Source: an uncultured Lachnospiraceae bacterium (GTDB lineage Bacteria; Bacillota; Clostridia; Lachnospirales; Lachnospiraceae). Taken from it: 64,000 nucleotides of DNA. Where the stretch lies: assembly GCA_945621435.1 (NCBI GenBank), contig CALZBR010000002.1, forward strand, positions 35,570 to 99,569. The letters are read 5' to 3'. A program made the translations under genes and the position numbers. Position 1 is the stretch's first letter. Each line of letters begins with the position of its first letter. Below the pieces are notes generated by a model. The model ran no database searches and was not told the origin of the DNA. It saw only the letters and a program-made list of their open reading frames with translations. Positions 33,888 to 43,546 of the stretch are shown one piece after another.

Positions 33888-35270
33888 ATGAACCACGAGA
33901 TTCCTTATAAAATCTATCTTACCGAAGACGAGATTCCCAAGGCATGGTATAACCTTCGCGCTGATATGAAAAATAAACCCGCTCCCCTGCTGAATCCGGC
34001 CACCTTAAAGCCCTTGACTGCCGAGGAGCTTGCACCTATTTTCTGTGAAGAATTGGTTGCCCAGGAACTGGATGACACCACACCATTTATAGATATTCCC
34101 GCAGAAATCCGCGATTTCTATAAAATGTATCGTCCCGCTCCCCTGATCAGAGCGTATTATCTGGAGAAAGCACTGGGAACCCCCGCTCACATTTATTACA
34201 AGTTTGAGGGAAATAACACCAGCGGAAGCCACAAGCTGAACTCCGCTATTGCGCAGGCATATTACGCCAAAAAGCAGGGTCTTAAAGGTGTTACAACAGA
34301 GACCGGTGCCGGTCAGTGGGGTACCGCACTTTCCATGGCCTGTGCTTACTTCGACCTGGATTGTAAGGTATATATGGTAAAGGTCTCCTACGAGCAGAAG
34401 CCCTTTAGAAGAGAGGTCATGCGTACCTACGGTGCAAACGTTACACCTTCTCCCTCCATGGATACCGAAGTTGGGCGCAAAATTCTGGCAGCTCATCCCG
34501 GCACCACCGGCTCCCTGGGTTGTGCGATTTCCGAAGCAGTCGAAGTAGCTACCAAGAATGAAGGCTATCGTTATGTATTAGGCAGCGTTTTAAACCAGGT
34601 CCTCCTACACCAGTCCGTGATTGGTCTGGAAGCAAAAGCCGCCTTAGACAAATATAATATAACCCCTGATATTATTATCGGCTGTGCCGGCGGCGGTTCA
34701 AATCTTGGCGGTTTGATTGCACCTTTCATGGGCGAAAAGCTCCGCGGCGAAAAGGATTACAGATTTATCGCCGTAGAACCTGCTTCCTGCCCCAGCTTCA
34801 CCCGCGGCAAGTTTGCTTACGACTTCTGCGACACCGGTATGATCTGTCCTCTTGCGAAGATGTACACCTTGGGAAGCGGCTTCATTCCTTCTGCCAATCA
34901 TGCGGGCGGACTTCGTTTCCACGGCATGAGCTCCACTCTTTCCCAGCTGTATCATGACGGATACATGGAAGCTACCTCTGTGGAGCAGACATCCGTATTT
35001 GCAGCAGCCGAATTCTTTGCAAGGGCTGAAGGTATTCTCCCTGCACCCGAGAGTTCACACGCCATTCGCGTGGCAATCGACGAGGCTCTGAAGTGTAAGG
35101 AAACCGGAGAAGAAAAGAATATTCTCTTTGGCTTAACCGGAACAGGCTATTTCGATATGTTTGCTTATGAGAAATACCATGATGGCAAGATGACCGACTA
35201 TATTCCTACCGATGCCGATCTTCAGACAGGCTTTGACGGAATTCCGAAATTCCCCGGAAATGAATTCTAG
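33888..35270 (+). CDS. trpB2: TrpB2-like pyridoxal-phosphate enzyme (tryptophan synthase beta-like)
   Basis: The 460-residue protein is longer than classic TrpB (about 400) and has the TrpB2 build with an N-terminal extension. It binds PLP through Lys116 in NNTSGSHKLNSA, has the ETGAGQWGTALS loop and the phosphate-binding CAGGGSNLGG. TrpB2 enzymes join indole and serine to tryptophan without needing TrpA. No trpA or other trp gene is near, which suggests indole salvage or a related beta-replacement. Strong AGGAGGT ribosome binding site. Divergent from the LysR gene that probably controls it. Confidence 0.92.
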   Translation: MNHEIPYKIYLTEDEIPKAWYNLRADMKNKPAPLLNPATLKPLTAEELAPIFCEELVAQELDDTTPFIDIPAEIRDFYKMYRPAPLIRAYYLEKALGTPAHIYYKFEGNNTSGSHKLNSAIAQAYYAKKQGLKGVTTETGAGQWGTALSMACAYFDLDCKVYMVKVSYEQKPFRREVMRTYGANVTPSPSMDTEVGRKILAAHPGTTGSLGCAISEAVEVATKNEGYRYVLGSVLNQVLLHQSVIGLEAKAALDKYNITPDIIIGCAGGGSNLGGLIAPFMGEKLRGEKDYRFIAVEPASCPSFTRGKFAYDFCDTGMICPLAKMYTLGSGFIPSANHAGGLRFHGMSSTLSQLYHDGYMEATSVEQTSVFAAAEFFARAEGILPAPESSHAIRVAIDEALKCKETGEEKNILFGLTGTGYFDMFAYEKYHDGKMTDYIPTDADLQTGFDGIPKFPGNEF

Positions 35271-35316
35271 AAATAATGCAGACTCATTAGACCGGAACAG
35301 AATTATTTATCCGTAA

Positions 35317-35360
35317 CTAAAAATCCCCGGATTTATTGTCATCAGTAAACCCGGGGATTC
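35317..35360. terminator. Bidirectional terminator between convergent genes
   Basis: Arms at 35322-35335 and 35346-35359 pair over 14 positions with one imperfect pair (A-C on plus, G-T on minus). The minus strand continues with five T (35321-35317 side), the plus strand with TCTTTATT. It serves the TrpB2-like gene and the small minus-strand gene. Confidence 0.75.
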
Positions 35361-35361
35361 T

Positions 35362-35586
35362 TTATTCCAACACATCAAAAGCAGTTCCGCATGCCCAGGG
35401 ACTTCCCACATCACATCTTCCGTGATGATACTGCCTGGAAATCACTTCACCCTTTTCCGTGTTCTTCCCGTCAACAACATTCACCTTAATTCTGCTGTCT
35501 CCGGCTGTTGTATAGCCATCCAGGAGGGCAATCACTGCATCTATATCTTCCTGCATTGCAACGTTCTTTTCCCCGTTTTCATTCAT
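35362..35586 (-). CDS. Small conserved-looking protein of unknown function
   Basis: The 74-residue soluble protein has no membrane segment or signal. Its C-terminal third (RQYHHGRCDVGSPWACGTAFDVLE in parts) is dense in His, Cys, Gly and Trp, as in metal-binding or active-site segments, while the N-terminal half is helical and acidic. An AAGGAG seven bases before the ATG and its own terminator support it as a real gene. I do not know a function. Confidence 0.65.
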   Translation of the reverse strand: MNENGEKNVAMQEDIDAVIALLDGYTTAGDSRIKVNVVDGKNTEKGEVISRQYHHGRCDVGSPWACGTAFDVLE

Positions 35587-35650
35587 ACGCTGTCTCCTTA
35601 CCTATGCTCCCTTGTAACCCCTCTTTATCGCAAATCCAATACCGACTCCT

Positions 35651-36517
35651 TTACAGCTCCAGGTCATCAAAATATTCAGAAATGAAATCTTCGTCAGATT
35701 CGCATTCCATCAAAAAAGCTCTTATCTCCGGTTCCTCACTCGGTAATCGTTCCAATAATTCCTGACGTGATAGCACCTTGAATCCTCCGATTCTCTGCCA
35801 GATTTTGAAGTATCTCACATCACGACTATACATTGTTTCTATATCTGTAAGCATCTCCAATGCAAGCTTCCAAGCCTTCAAAAGATAGGCAGAGATTTTC
35901 TCTTCTGTTTCCTTCTCCAGCCTTTCCCCGTATAACATGCGTTGTAACCCAAGCGCTATTTTGCTTTTTTGACGTTCTCTGACAAATCCTGCCTGTTGGT
36001 CATCCACGTCCTCTATATCGAACCATCCGATAAAAGCCGGTTCAAATCCATAGGAATCTTCTCTTTCCAGAAACTGAAGCAATGCTCTATCGTATTCTTT
36101 CAGCCAATCCCATTGACCTTGCAAATCTCCTGCAAGCTCAGGTTCTACCGCATGTTCCTCCATAAAAACTACCATGGAAGCCAAAAAATAAGGAATTCCC
36201 TCATAAATTCCTTCTGCGCCGGAAAAATTCACTCGCTTCAAATTGTGACATCCCAGAAATACCTTCTTCCCGAAAACAATTTGTTTTGCCGGCATCACAA
36301 TTTCCTGCAGCTTCTTCATATGCGCAAATGCCCAGTCTTCAATCCGCTTTATCCCATCAGGCAATACCAACCGCTCAACCTCGCGACAACTCAAAAAAGC
36401 CTTTGCACCTATCACCGATAGTGGCTTCCCATCCACATCATTTGGCAAAACAACATTTCTGGCATTCCCCTCGTATTTCACTAATTTTGCTATTCCGTTC
36501 TGTTCAACCGTTCTCAT
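35651..36517 (-). CDS. BspA-type leucine-rich repeat protein with C-terminal helical domain
   Basis: The 288-residue protein starts with three to four LRR_5/BspA-like units (about 18-115: LSVIGAKAFLSCREVERLVLPDGIKRIEDWAFAHMKKLQEIVMP in parts). The rest (about 120-288) is helical and acidic with many Trp and aromatic residues and a C-terminal EYFDDLEL. No signal peptide is seen, so it is likely cytoplasmic, unlike surface BspA proteins. Similar intracellular LRR_5 proteins are common in Clostridia and have no known role. Confidence 0.78.
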   Translation of the reverse strand: MRTVEQNGIAKLVKYEGNARNVVLPNDVDGKPLSVIGAKAFLSCREVERLVLPDGIKRIEDWAFAHMKKLQEIVMPAKQIVFGKKVFLGCHNLKRVNFSGAEGIYEGIPYFLASMVVFMEEHAVEPELAGDLQGQWDWLKEYDRALLQFLEREDSYGFEPAFIGWFDIEDVDDQQAGFVRERQKSKIALGLQRMLYGERLEKETEEKISAYLLKAWKLALEMLTDIETMYSRDVRYFKIWQRIGGFKVLSRQELLERLPSEEPEIRAFLMECESDEDFISEYFDDLEL

Positions 36518-36527
36518 CTGATTCTAC

Positions 36528-37970
36528 TTACTCTTTTAGCAGCCTTCTTTTTCGTTCAATCATTTCCTCAATCTTTTCGATATAGAGATTCACTTCTTTC
36601 ACATTCTCACACCGCTCGATACGTCCGTCCGGGAACACTCGCTTGGTAATCGCTCCCGCTCCCAAAGCTACAATAGTCTGCACCTCCTCCATGATGAGAA
36701 TGTTGTACAGTCCCAGCTTATCCGGCTTAGCATAACCTACGTTTTCAAAATTACCGGACATATTTTTCTGACGATAAAGATAGTATGGCTTCAGCCCCAG
36801 CTTCTCGGCGCCTTCGGCTGCAATCCGCATGGTTTCGTCCGTATTGCACAGCATGGAGACACCGTTTTCCTGCACCCACTGATTCAGCTTTGAAGCCCTC
36901 TTGATGGCCAGGGAGTGCACTGTAAGACTGTCCGGTGCCAGCTCTGCCACCCGGTCTATGGTATGCTGTACATCCTCTTTGTTTTCTCCTGGCAGTCCCA
37001 GAATCAGATCCATGTTAATATTGTCAAATCCCACCTCTCGTGCAAGCGCATAGGCTGCTTCCACCTGCTCCACACTGGCGCGCCTGCCAATCAGATCCAG
37101 GGTTTCCTGCTTCATGGTCTGCGGATTGACGGAAATTCTGGTTACCCCGTGGCCAAAAAGCACCTTCAGCTTCTCTTCGGTGATGCTGTCAGCCCGTCCG
37201 GCCTCCACGGTAAACTCCCGCACCGTGCTGAAATCAAAGAGTTCCTTCAGTCTTCCTATCAGTCTGTCCAGCTGCTCCGGCTCCAGGGTGGTTGGAGTGC
37301 CTCCTCCGATATAAACCGTATCCAGAATTTTATTCGCATAAGCATCTGCCACGAATTCCATTTCCCGAATCAGACAGTCAATGTATTCATCCACCAGCTT
37401 CCGATACCCGGCGATAGGGTAAGAGGTAAAGGAACAGTACAGACAGGTCGTAGGACAAAAAGGGATGCCGATATAGAGGCTGTACCCATCTTCGTAGTGA
37501 ATCTGCGAGAGCAATTCTCTCTCCCGCTGTGCAATCTCTATGGACAGCTCTGCCTTCTGCCTGCTGACATAGTGCTTGTCCTGATAAAAGGCAATGATTT
37601 CCTTCTTACTCTTTCCCGCCTCCAACATGCCATAGGCAAGCTTTGTGGGACGAATCCCTGTCAGATTTCCCCAGGGAAGCTGTTTCCCTGTCACCTCCGC
37701 AAGGGTTCGGTAAAGAAATCTCTTGAAGGAATCTTTATTCTGCGTTTCTCCATTTACGGTCTGCCAGGAAAAACTGCGATTTCCTATTGTAATGACACCG
37801 TTTTCTTCCTCCAGCCCTATGGTCATTCCAATGTCATCTGTCAGTTCTGCTCTCTTTGCAGCACTTGTCTCCGGTGTCAAAACCCTGACCTGCTCCTCCG
37901 GATAAAAAGCTCTGACAAGGGAGTTCACATCATATTCCAAATTTTCTCTGTTTACTTCAACTACCAGCAT
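36528..37970 (-). CDS. hemZ: Radical SAM coproporphyrinogen dehydrogenase-like protein HemZ
   Basis: The 480-residue protein is a HemN-like radical SAM enzyme with the [4Fe-4S] motif CPTTCLYCSF (CxxxCxxC, about residues 172-179) after YIGIPF, and the GGGTPTTLEPEQL stretch. HemZ differs from HemN by its long N-terminal domain (here about 160 residues), as seen here. It is annotated as oxygen-independent coproporphyrinogen III oxidase, but many Clostridia that lack heme synthesis keep it, so the true substrate is uncertain. It lies 24 bases after the metallo-hydrolase gene. Confidence 0.9.
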   Translation of the reverse strand: MLVVEVNRENLEYDVNSLVRAFYPEEQVRVLTPETSAAKRAELTDDIGMTIGLEEENGVITIGNRSFSWQTVNGETQNKDSFKRFLYRTLAEVTGKQLPWGNLTGIRPTKLAYGMLEAGKSKKEIIAFYQDKHYVSRQKAELSIEIAQRERELLSQIHYEDGYSLYIGIPFCPTTCLYCSFTSYPIAGYRKLVDEYIDCLIREMEFVADAYANKILDTVYIGGGTPTTLEPEQLDRLIGRLKELFDFSTVREFTVEAGRADSITEEKLKVLFGHGVTRISVNPQTMKQETLDLIGRRASVEQVEAAYALAREVGFDNINMDLILGLPGENKEDVQHTIDRVAELAPDSLTVHSLAIKRASKLNQWVQENGVSMLCNTDETMRIAAEGAEKLGLKPYYLYRQKNMSGNFENVGYAKPDKLGLYNILIMEEVQTIVALGAGAITKRVFPDGRIERCENVKEVNLYIEKIEEMIERKRRLLKE

Positions 37971-37994
37971 CTGTTTTCCTGCCGCCTTTTTATA

Positions 37995-38669
37995 TTATCC
38001 CAAAAATGCATTATACTTTTTCTCATGCTCGATTGTGGTGCTCTCCCCATGCCCCGGATATACCTTAGTATCCTCCGGCAACACTAACAGCTTCTCCCTG
38101 ATGGAACGCACCAGTGTCCCCATACTTCCCGTTGGAAAATCCGTTCTACCCACGGACTCTGCAAAAAGTGTATCTCCCGACACCAGAAAACCTGCTTCCT
38201 CCACATAATAGCAACAGCCTCCGGCAGTATGACCGGGAGTGAAGATTACCTTGAAGGTTATTCCTGCCAGCGTTATCTCCTCGCCGTCCTTTACATACAC
38301 ATCAGCTGACGTGACACAGGGTCTTCCCGCCTGCTCAGATACATTTTTGTGTGCATCCCGAAGGAGCTCTCTCTCTGCCTCGGAAGCATAGACTTTTACG
38401 GGTCTGTCATCCCCCTCAGTGGCATCACATTCTGCTGCCGCATTCGCAGCATTCCTCAATTCATCCAGCCCCCAAATATGGTCAAAATGTCCATGGGTCA
38501 ACAGAATTCCTGCCACACGGAATCCATTTCTTCTAAGTGCGTCATAAATCGCCGTCCCCTTATCTGCCGGATCAACCACAACACACTCCTTTTCTCCCTC
38601 ACGATACATGAAATAACAGTTGGTCTGGCATACACCCATTACCATTCTGCCTATCTTAATCTCTGACAT
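37995..38669 (-). CDS. Metallo-beta-lactamase-fold hydrolase (glyoxalase II-like)
   Basis: The 224-residue protein carries the metal-binding motif THGHFDHIWG (HxHxDH), a further His in FTPGHTAGGCCYYV, the Asp in VSGDTLF and the final His in VYPGHGEST, as in small YcbL/GloB-like hydrolases. Between the first and second metal motifs it has an extra Ala/Glu/Asp-rich insert (about 75-95). Likely hydrolyses a thioester such as lactoylglutathione-like or bacillithiol-like adducts; the substrate is not visible. It is probably co-transcribed with hemZ. Confidence 0.9.
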   Translation of the reverse strand: MSEIKIGRMVMGVCQTNCYFMYREGEKECVVVDPADKGTAIYDALRRNGFRVAGILLTHGHFDHIWGLDELRNAANAAAECDATEGDDRPVKVYASEAERELLRDAHKNVSEQAGRPCVTSADVYVKDGEEITLAGITFKVIFTPGHTAGGCCYYVEEAGFLVSGDTLFAESVGRTDFPTGSMGTLVRSIREKLLVLPEDTKVYPGHGESTTIEHEKKYNAFLG

Positions 38670-38734
38670 TCCTCTTCCTCCCTGTCTTAATATATCTGTC
38701 TTTATATATCCGTCAAATAGTGATTATCCGCAGT

Positions 38735-39622
38735 TCATTCGGATGCATCAGCCATTCCATTACCGGTTGCCAATTCCTTTAGTTTTTCAATGGAAATGCC
38801 TGTAAAAGTCATGATTTCTTCCAAGGGTTTCTTGGCAAGCAACATATTTTCGGCAACCAGATACGTTCCCTGCTCTATTCCTTTCTCTATTCCACGCTCC
38901 AGTCCCTGCTCATATTCCTCCTTGCGTATCAGCTTCTCTCTCTGCTCCCATGTGTAATCCAGATGTGTCATCTTCTTCACCTCATCCTTCCTTGTCCGGA
39001 AAAAATCCTCCAGAATGTGTTTCCTGATACAATCCTCGATTGCGGTATCCACCGCTTCCTCCACGTTCCTGTTCTGCTTCTGATACTCTCTGACCTTCTC
39101 CACAAAATAAGTGTAGCCCTCCAGCACCGGCGACCTTTTCTTCAAACCCTGATTATGGTTCGGGTTAATGTTATATACCTTGCAGACTACTTCAATCTCC
39201 GGTTCCTCCGTTTCACGGCAGAAGGCCCGGGACAGCCTCATCTCCTCGAACTCAGGTCTTTTCTGTAATCCATTGTAAAATGTCACAAAATGGGGTGTGG
39301 GTATCTTTATCAGTCTCTCACTGAACAGATCCCTGTCGTTCTCCTTCAGCCATTCTTCCATTGTATTGGCGAAATATATCATGCTTCTAAGAGGCATGTT
39401 CGGATTGTAGGTGGACTGGTGCTCGTAGAAGCTGAGGTTCATGTCAATGATGAACGAGGCATCATTGCGGATGGACAGGGACACTCCCTTCTCCAGCTTC
39501 ACAATCTCCACCTCCTCCGGATCGGTGTAATCGGTGTTGTTCAGCGCATTGTAGACCTCCAATGCGTTGGCTTTGTCCTCCAGCAGCATGGAAAACACAT
39601 CACTTTTGTACTCTCTGCTCAT
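38735..39622 (-). CDS. Rpn-family recombination-promoting nuclease
   Basis: Rpn proteins (old name transposase_31 or PD-(D/E)XK transposase) are DNA endonucleases that spread by horizontal transfer and can promote RecA-independent recombination. The 295-residue protein has the N-terminal nuclease region (VFSMLLEDKANALEVYNALNNTDY, IIDMNLSFYEHQSTYNPNMPLR in parts) and the usual C-terminal tail with YEQGLERGIEKGIEQG repeats before a small helical end. It is a single gene with no partner. Confidence 0.88.
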   Translation of the reverse strand: MSREYKSDVFSMLLEDKANALEVYNALNNTDYTDPEEVEIVKLEKGVSLSIRNDASFIIDMNLSFYEHQSTYNPNMPLRSMIYFANTMEEWLKENDRDLFSERLIKIPTPHFVTFYNGLQKRPEFEEMRLSRAFCRETEEPEIEVVCKVYNINPNHNQGLKKRSPVLEGYTYFVEKVREYQKQNRNVEEAVDTAIEDCIRKHILEDFFRTRKDEVKKMTHLDYTWEQREKLIRKEEYEQGLERGIEKGIEQGTYLVAENMLLAKKPLEEIMTFTGISIEKLKELATGNGMADASE

Positions 39623-39782
39623 AGTTTCTCCTTTCGGTTGCGGAGTCCCCGAAAAGCAGAGCCGGTTGTCTTTGCCATATCCTTATCCCTTCGGGTCTCC
39701 TGCCGTAAATGTGATTTTGGTTGTGAAAAGCACGGATTCCTTTTAGATAGACTGATTGGCTTAAGACGCACCAGAAGGTGCA

Positions 39783-39831
39783 AAAGAAAAGATGCTTTCA
39801 AGGAAAGTGTAGCATCCCGGGAGCATCTTTT
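39783..39831 (-). terminator. Terminator downstream of the broken serine hydrolase
   Basis: AAAAGATGCT (39787-39796) and AGCATCTTTT (39822-39831) pair perfectly over 10 bases around a 25-base loop, and the minus strand goes on with TCTTTT. A shorter hairpin GCACC-AGAA-GGTGC follows at about 39769-39782. The rest of the spacer to the Rpn gene holds no gene that I can support. Confidence 0.55.
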
Positions 39832-39850
39832 CAACTGTTTTTTGATATTA

Positions 39851-41059
39851 TCATAATTTCCAAAACATAAACATATTCCAATATCCAATATTAACGACCA
39901 TCATTATCAGTGTGATTCCGACTATAAAATTATATACTTTGTCTATCTTTTTCAGATCCGCCTTCATCCGTTGCTACCCATAATCCCTCTTCTGATTCAG
40001 GACTGCTATACGACATATTCAATATTTTTAGCGGTCCAACCTGAAATGTCCTCGCGGTCTTATAGATGCCCTCCGGAATCCCCTTATCAAAATCGTAATC
40101 CGCATCTTCATATTTGCCGTAGATAAGCTCCGGCATCTGAATGTTGTAAACCACTTCATTGGCTTGATTGGTCATTACAACCATTCCGATTTTACTATTC
40201 TGCTCCAATAGTAGATAGGAAGAACAACCTGCCGTATTTCCTCCATGCCCGATTGTCTGAACTCCCAGAGGGATCATCCAGAGACCGTGATAATTGCGAG
40301 GGACATCTGTTCCACTATAGTAATCAGTAGGTGTGAAAAAAAGCTGCCAGGTTCCTTCCTTTTGGCGGCAACCCAGTCATTATCGGACAAATCCATGGCA
40401 ATGGCACTATGTTCCATGCCCAGTGGTTCAAATATGTGCTGATGTACATACTCTACATAACTCATTCCGCTGACGCGCTCCACAACGAATGCAGCCAGAG
40501 CAGTACTCCAGTTAGAATATGCCGTTAACGCTCCCGGTTCAAAAATCTGCTCCGGCTTATGTGCAGCAAGTGCATCCTCCAGACATGTGAAGTCTGTACA
40601 ATCCTTCACAAACAAATCCACATAGTCCTCTTGAAAACCGGCGGAATGATTCATCAGATTCACCATTGTAATGGCCGTATCATACCTGGCATTGCTCAGA
40701 AAATCCTTTGGAAGATACTCTCTGATATCAGCATCGAGATCAAGCCTGCCTTGTTCTGCCAATTGCATGACACTGACCCAGACCATAATCTTACTGGCCG
40801 AACCCCATTCAAAAACTGTTTCGTCATCAACAGCCAGATGATTTTCTATATCTGCGTACCCATAGTACCCTGTTACCAGATCTTCATTTCCGCAAAATAC
40901 CGAATATGCCAGTCCTGCGGTCGTATCCTGATGAGCCTCAATATATTCCGCCATTTTAGTTTCAATCCCTGCCACATCAGTGGTAATAGGGAATACACCG
41001 GCCTCCGCCTGCACCTTACTCTCATTCACACCTGACAGAATTAATAATAAAAACATCAC
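39851..41059 (-). pseudogene. Serine hydrolase (class C beta-lactamase-like), broken by frameshifts and deletions
   Basis: Three pieces in different frames belong to one family. The first (41059 to about 40340) has a signal sequence, then the active-site SxxK in WGSASKIMVWVS, the YSN motif in TAYSNWSTALA and reads to KRKEPG. The second (about 40345 to 39930) begins LFFTPTDYYSGTDVPRNYHG before WMIPLGVQTIGHGGNTAGC, with the HGG motif. The third (about 39965 to 39851) encodes KKIDKVYNF and a membrane segment ending in FWKL. Middle and membrane parts expected in the intact family are missing, so internal deletions joined the pieces out of frame. It lies behind rel and ahead of a terminator. Confidence 0.8.
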
Positions 41060-41100
41060 ACGAAACAGCCTAAGTAATTATTTTATCGAATTATCCCCAT

Positions 41101-41140
41101 AAAAACACGTGGCGGGGTGCCTGTAAAAACACTCACCCCG
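41101..41140 (-). terminator. Terminator of the rel gene
   Basis: CGGGGTG (41113-41119) pairs with CACCCCG (41134-41140) around a 14-base loop, and five T follow on the minus strand after a short gap (41105-41101). The 5' arm of the hairpin includes the last codons and stop of rel. Confidence 0.55.
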
Positions 41141-43442
41141 TCGTTCTTTCAATATCAATGACACTCTCGATACTGCCTATCTTTTCGATAATCTTGTTCA
41201 GTTCTTCCCTGCTTCTCACTTCAAAAGTGGTCTGAAGAGTAGCCATCCCCTGCTTGTTTGTTCTGGTATTCAACGAGACAATATTGATATCCTTCTCCGT
41301 CAGTACCCTTGCGATATCAGCCAGCAATCCGTTACGGTTCTGCGCATATATCTTGATCTCTGCGAGATATTTCTCCATCTTGGCATCATCAGGTACCTGC
41401 CATTCTGCATCAATCATTCTGGCTCTCTCAATCTCCGGCAGGTTCAGAATGTTAACACAGTCTGTACGATGGATTGAGATACCGCGACCTCTGGTGATGA
41501 AACCGACGATCTCGTCACCGGGCACAGGGGAACAGCATTTGGAAAAACGGACTGACAAATCCGCAACACCCTTAACCACGATACCGCTCTTGGACTTCAT
41601 CTGAGCCGGTTTTGCTACGGCTTGGGCTCCGGCTTCTGCTATGCTTGCCAGAACCTCCTCATTTGTCATTTCTTTTTTATGCTCTCTGTCATACAGTTCC
41701 TGGAGTCGACCAACGATCTGTCCCTCCTTCAGGGCACCATGGCCAATTGCTGCAAGAACCGCATCCCAGTTGCGGAATCCGTATCTGTGAAGAATGGTCT
41801 CTTCGTATTCCTGTTTCAGGATATCGGAAAGGTTAATTGACTTTGACTTACAATAGGCCATCATCAATTCCTTACCCTTGACGATATTCTCATCCTTTAC
41901 CTCGGCCTTGAACCACTGATTGATCTTGTTCTTGGCCTGAGTACTCTTGACCACATTCAGCCAGTCACGGCTGGGACCCTTTGAGTTCTGGGAAGTCATA
42001 ATCTCAATCCGGTCGCCGTTTTTGATAACGTAATCAATCGTCACCAGTTTACCGTTTACTCTGGCGCCCACCATCTTGTTTCCCACAGCGGAATGGATGC
42101 TGTAGGCAAAGTCAATGGGAGTGGAGCCTGCCGGAAGATTCTTTACTTCTCCGGTAGGGGTAAAACAATATACATTGTCGGAGAACAGGTCTAAATCGTT
42201 CTTCAACAGATTCATGAATTCTCTGTTGTCCGACATATCTCTCTGCCATTCCAGAATCTGTCTCAGCCAGGCAAGCTTCTCTTCTTCCTGAGCCTGTACC
42301 TTTTTGCCGTCAGAAGCTTCCTTATATTTCCAATGGGCAGCAATACCGTACTCTGCTGCCTTATGCATGTCAAAGGTTCTGATCTGGACTTCAAAGGGCT
42401 GACCTGTGGTGCCAATCAGCGTTGTGTGCAAGGATTGATACATGTTAGCCTTGGGCATGGCAATATAATCCTTGAAACGCCCCGGTATTGGCTTATACAT
42501 TTCATGGATTACACCAAGAGCCGCATAACAGTCCTTAATATCGTCCACAATGATTCTAACTGCGAACAAATCATATATTTGGTCCAGTGTCTTATTCTGG
42601 TTTTTCATCTTCTTATAGATACTGAAGAAGTGTTTCACACGTCCATCCACAGTAGCTTTGATGCCGGCGTTCTTTATATGCTCACCGACTTCATCCACGA
42701 TACTTTGAATATATTGTTCCCGGGCACTTTTTCGCATGGCAATCTGATTCACCAGATCATAATAAATCTCCGGCTCCAGATACTTTAAGGAAAGATCATC
42801 CAGCTCGGTCTTGACCTTACTGATACCTAACCTCTGTGCAATGGGGCAGTATATCTCCAGAGTCTCCCTGGCAATTCTCTGCTGGCTCTCCGGAGACTTG
42901 TACTTCAGCGTACGCATGTTGTGCAGTCTGTCTGCCAGCTTTATGAGAATGACGCGGATATCCTTGGCCATGGCAAGGAACATCTTTCTCAGGTTCTCCG
43001 CCTGCATCTCCAGCTTCTCATCGGACTGATTCATGTTGGAGGACAGGGGAATCTTCTCAAGCTTTGTAACTCCTTCAACCAGAAGCGCCACATCATCTCC
43101 AAACTCTCTCTTCAGGTCCTCATCTGTCATGACCGTATCTTCCACAACGTCATGAAGCAATCCTGCCACTATGGTTTCCTTATCCAACTCCAATTCAGCT
43201 AAGATAATCGCCACATTCAGGGGGTGGATAATATAGGGTTCTCCGGACTTACGAAACTGGTTCTTATGCGCCTCGGAAGCCACACCGTATGCCTTCTCAA
43301 TCATGGTGATATCTGTACTGGGATGATATTTATAGACACACTGAATAAGCTCCCGGTACAAATCATCGGGATTGCTGAATTCCTGCAATTTATTCATTTT
43401 CCCATCATCAATGATGACTTCCTGTTTCTCTTCCATTGCCAT
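41133..43442 (-). CDS. rel: Bifunctional (p)ppGpp synthetase/hydrolase Rel
   Basis: The enzyme makes and degrades the alarmone (p)ppGpp in the stringent response. About 769 residues contain an N-terminal HD hydrolase domain (His near FRKSGEPYIIHP and the HD of LLHDVVEDT, residues about 97-98), a synthetase domain (RVKHFFSIYKKMKNQNKTLDQIYDLFAVRI in parts, EVQIRTFDMHKAAEYGIAAHW), a TGS domain (about 395-460) and a C-terminal ACT domain. Both catalytic sites look intact. The start could be GTG 43445, ATG 43442 or ATG 43436; I chose the first ATG. It follows apt, as in many Firmicutes. Confidence 0.96.
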   Translation of the reverse strand: MAMEEKQEVIIDDGKMNKLQEFSNPDDLYRELIQCVYKYHPSTDITMIEKAYGVASEAHKNQFRKSGEPYIIHPLNVAIILAELELDKETIVAGLLHDVVEDTVMTDEDLKREFGDDVALLVEGVTKLEKIPLSSNMNQSDEKLEMQAENLRKMFLAMAKDIRVILIKLADRLHNMRTLKYKSPESQQRIARETLEIYCPIAQRLGISKVKTELDDLSLKYLEPEIYYDLVNQIAMRKSAREQYIQSIVDEVGEHIKNAGIKATVDGRVKHFFSIYKKMKNQNKTLDQIYDLFAVRIIVDDIKDCYAALGVIHEMYKPIPGRFKDYIAMPKANMYQSLHTTLIGTTGQPFEVQIRTFDMHKAAEYGIAAHWKYKEASDGKKVQAQEEEKLAWLRQILEWQRDMSDNREFMNLLKNDLDLFSDNVYCFTPTGEVKNLPAGSTPIDFAYSIHSAVGNKMVGARVNGKLVTIDYVIKNGDRIEIMTSQNSKGPSRDWLNVVKSTQAKNKINQWFKAEVKDENIVKGKELMMAYCKSKSINLSDILKQEYEETILHRYGFRNWDAVLAAIGHGALKEGQIVGRLQELYDREHKKEMTNEEVLASIAEAGAQAVAKPAQMKSKSGIVVKGVADLSVRFSKCCSPVPGDEIVGFITRGRGISIHRTDCVNILNLPEIERARMIDAEWQVPDDAKMEKYLAEIKIYAQNRNGLLADIARVLTEKDINIVSLNTRTNKQGMATLQTTFEVRSREELNKIIEKIGSIESVIDIERTTG

Positions 43443-43546
43443 CACACCACGCTTTCTGCCTTATCTTACTGTCAATTAACCGACGTGCCTAATACAGGAG
43501 TGAAGCCTCAACACACCATCGGCGTAACAAATACCTAAGCCCGAAA

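Noticed and set aside
38735..39622. Rpn gene taken as part of a transposon
   Set aside because: No inverted repeats or target duplications border the gene; Rpn proteins are nucleases that occur as single genes.
39619..39888. 89-codon minus-strand frame between the Rpn gene and the broken hydrolase
   Set aside because: Overlaps the terminator and the remnant of the hydrolase, has no ribosome binding site and looks like random sequence.
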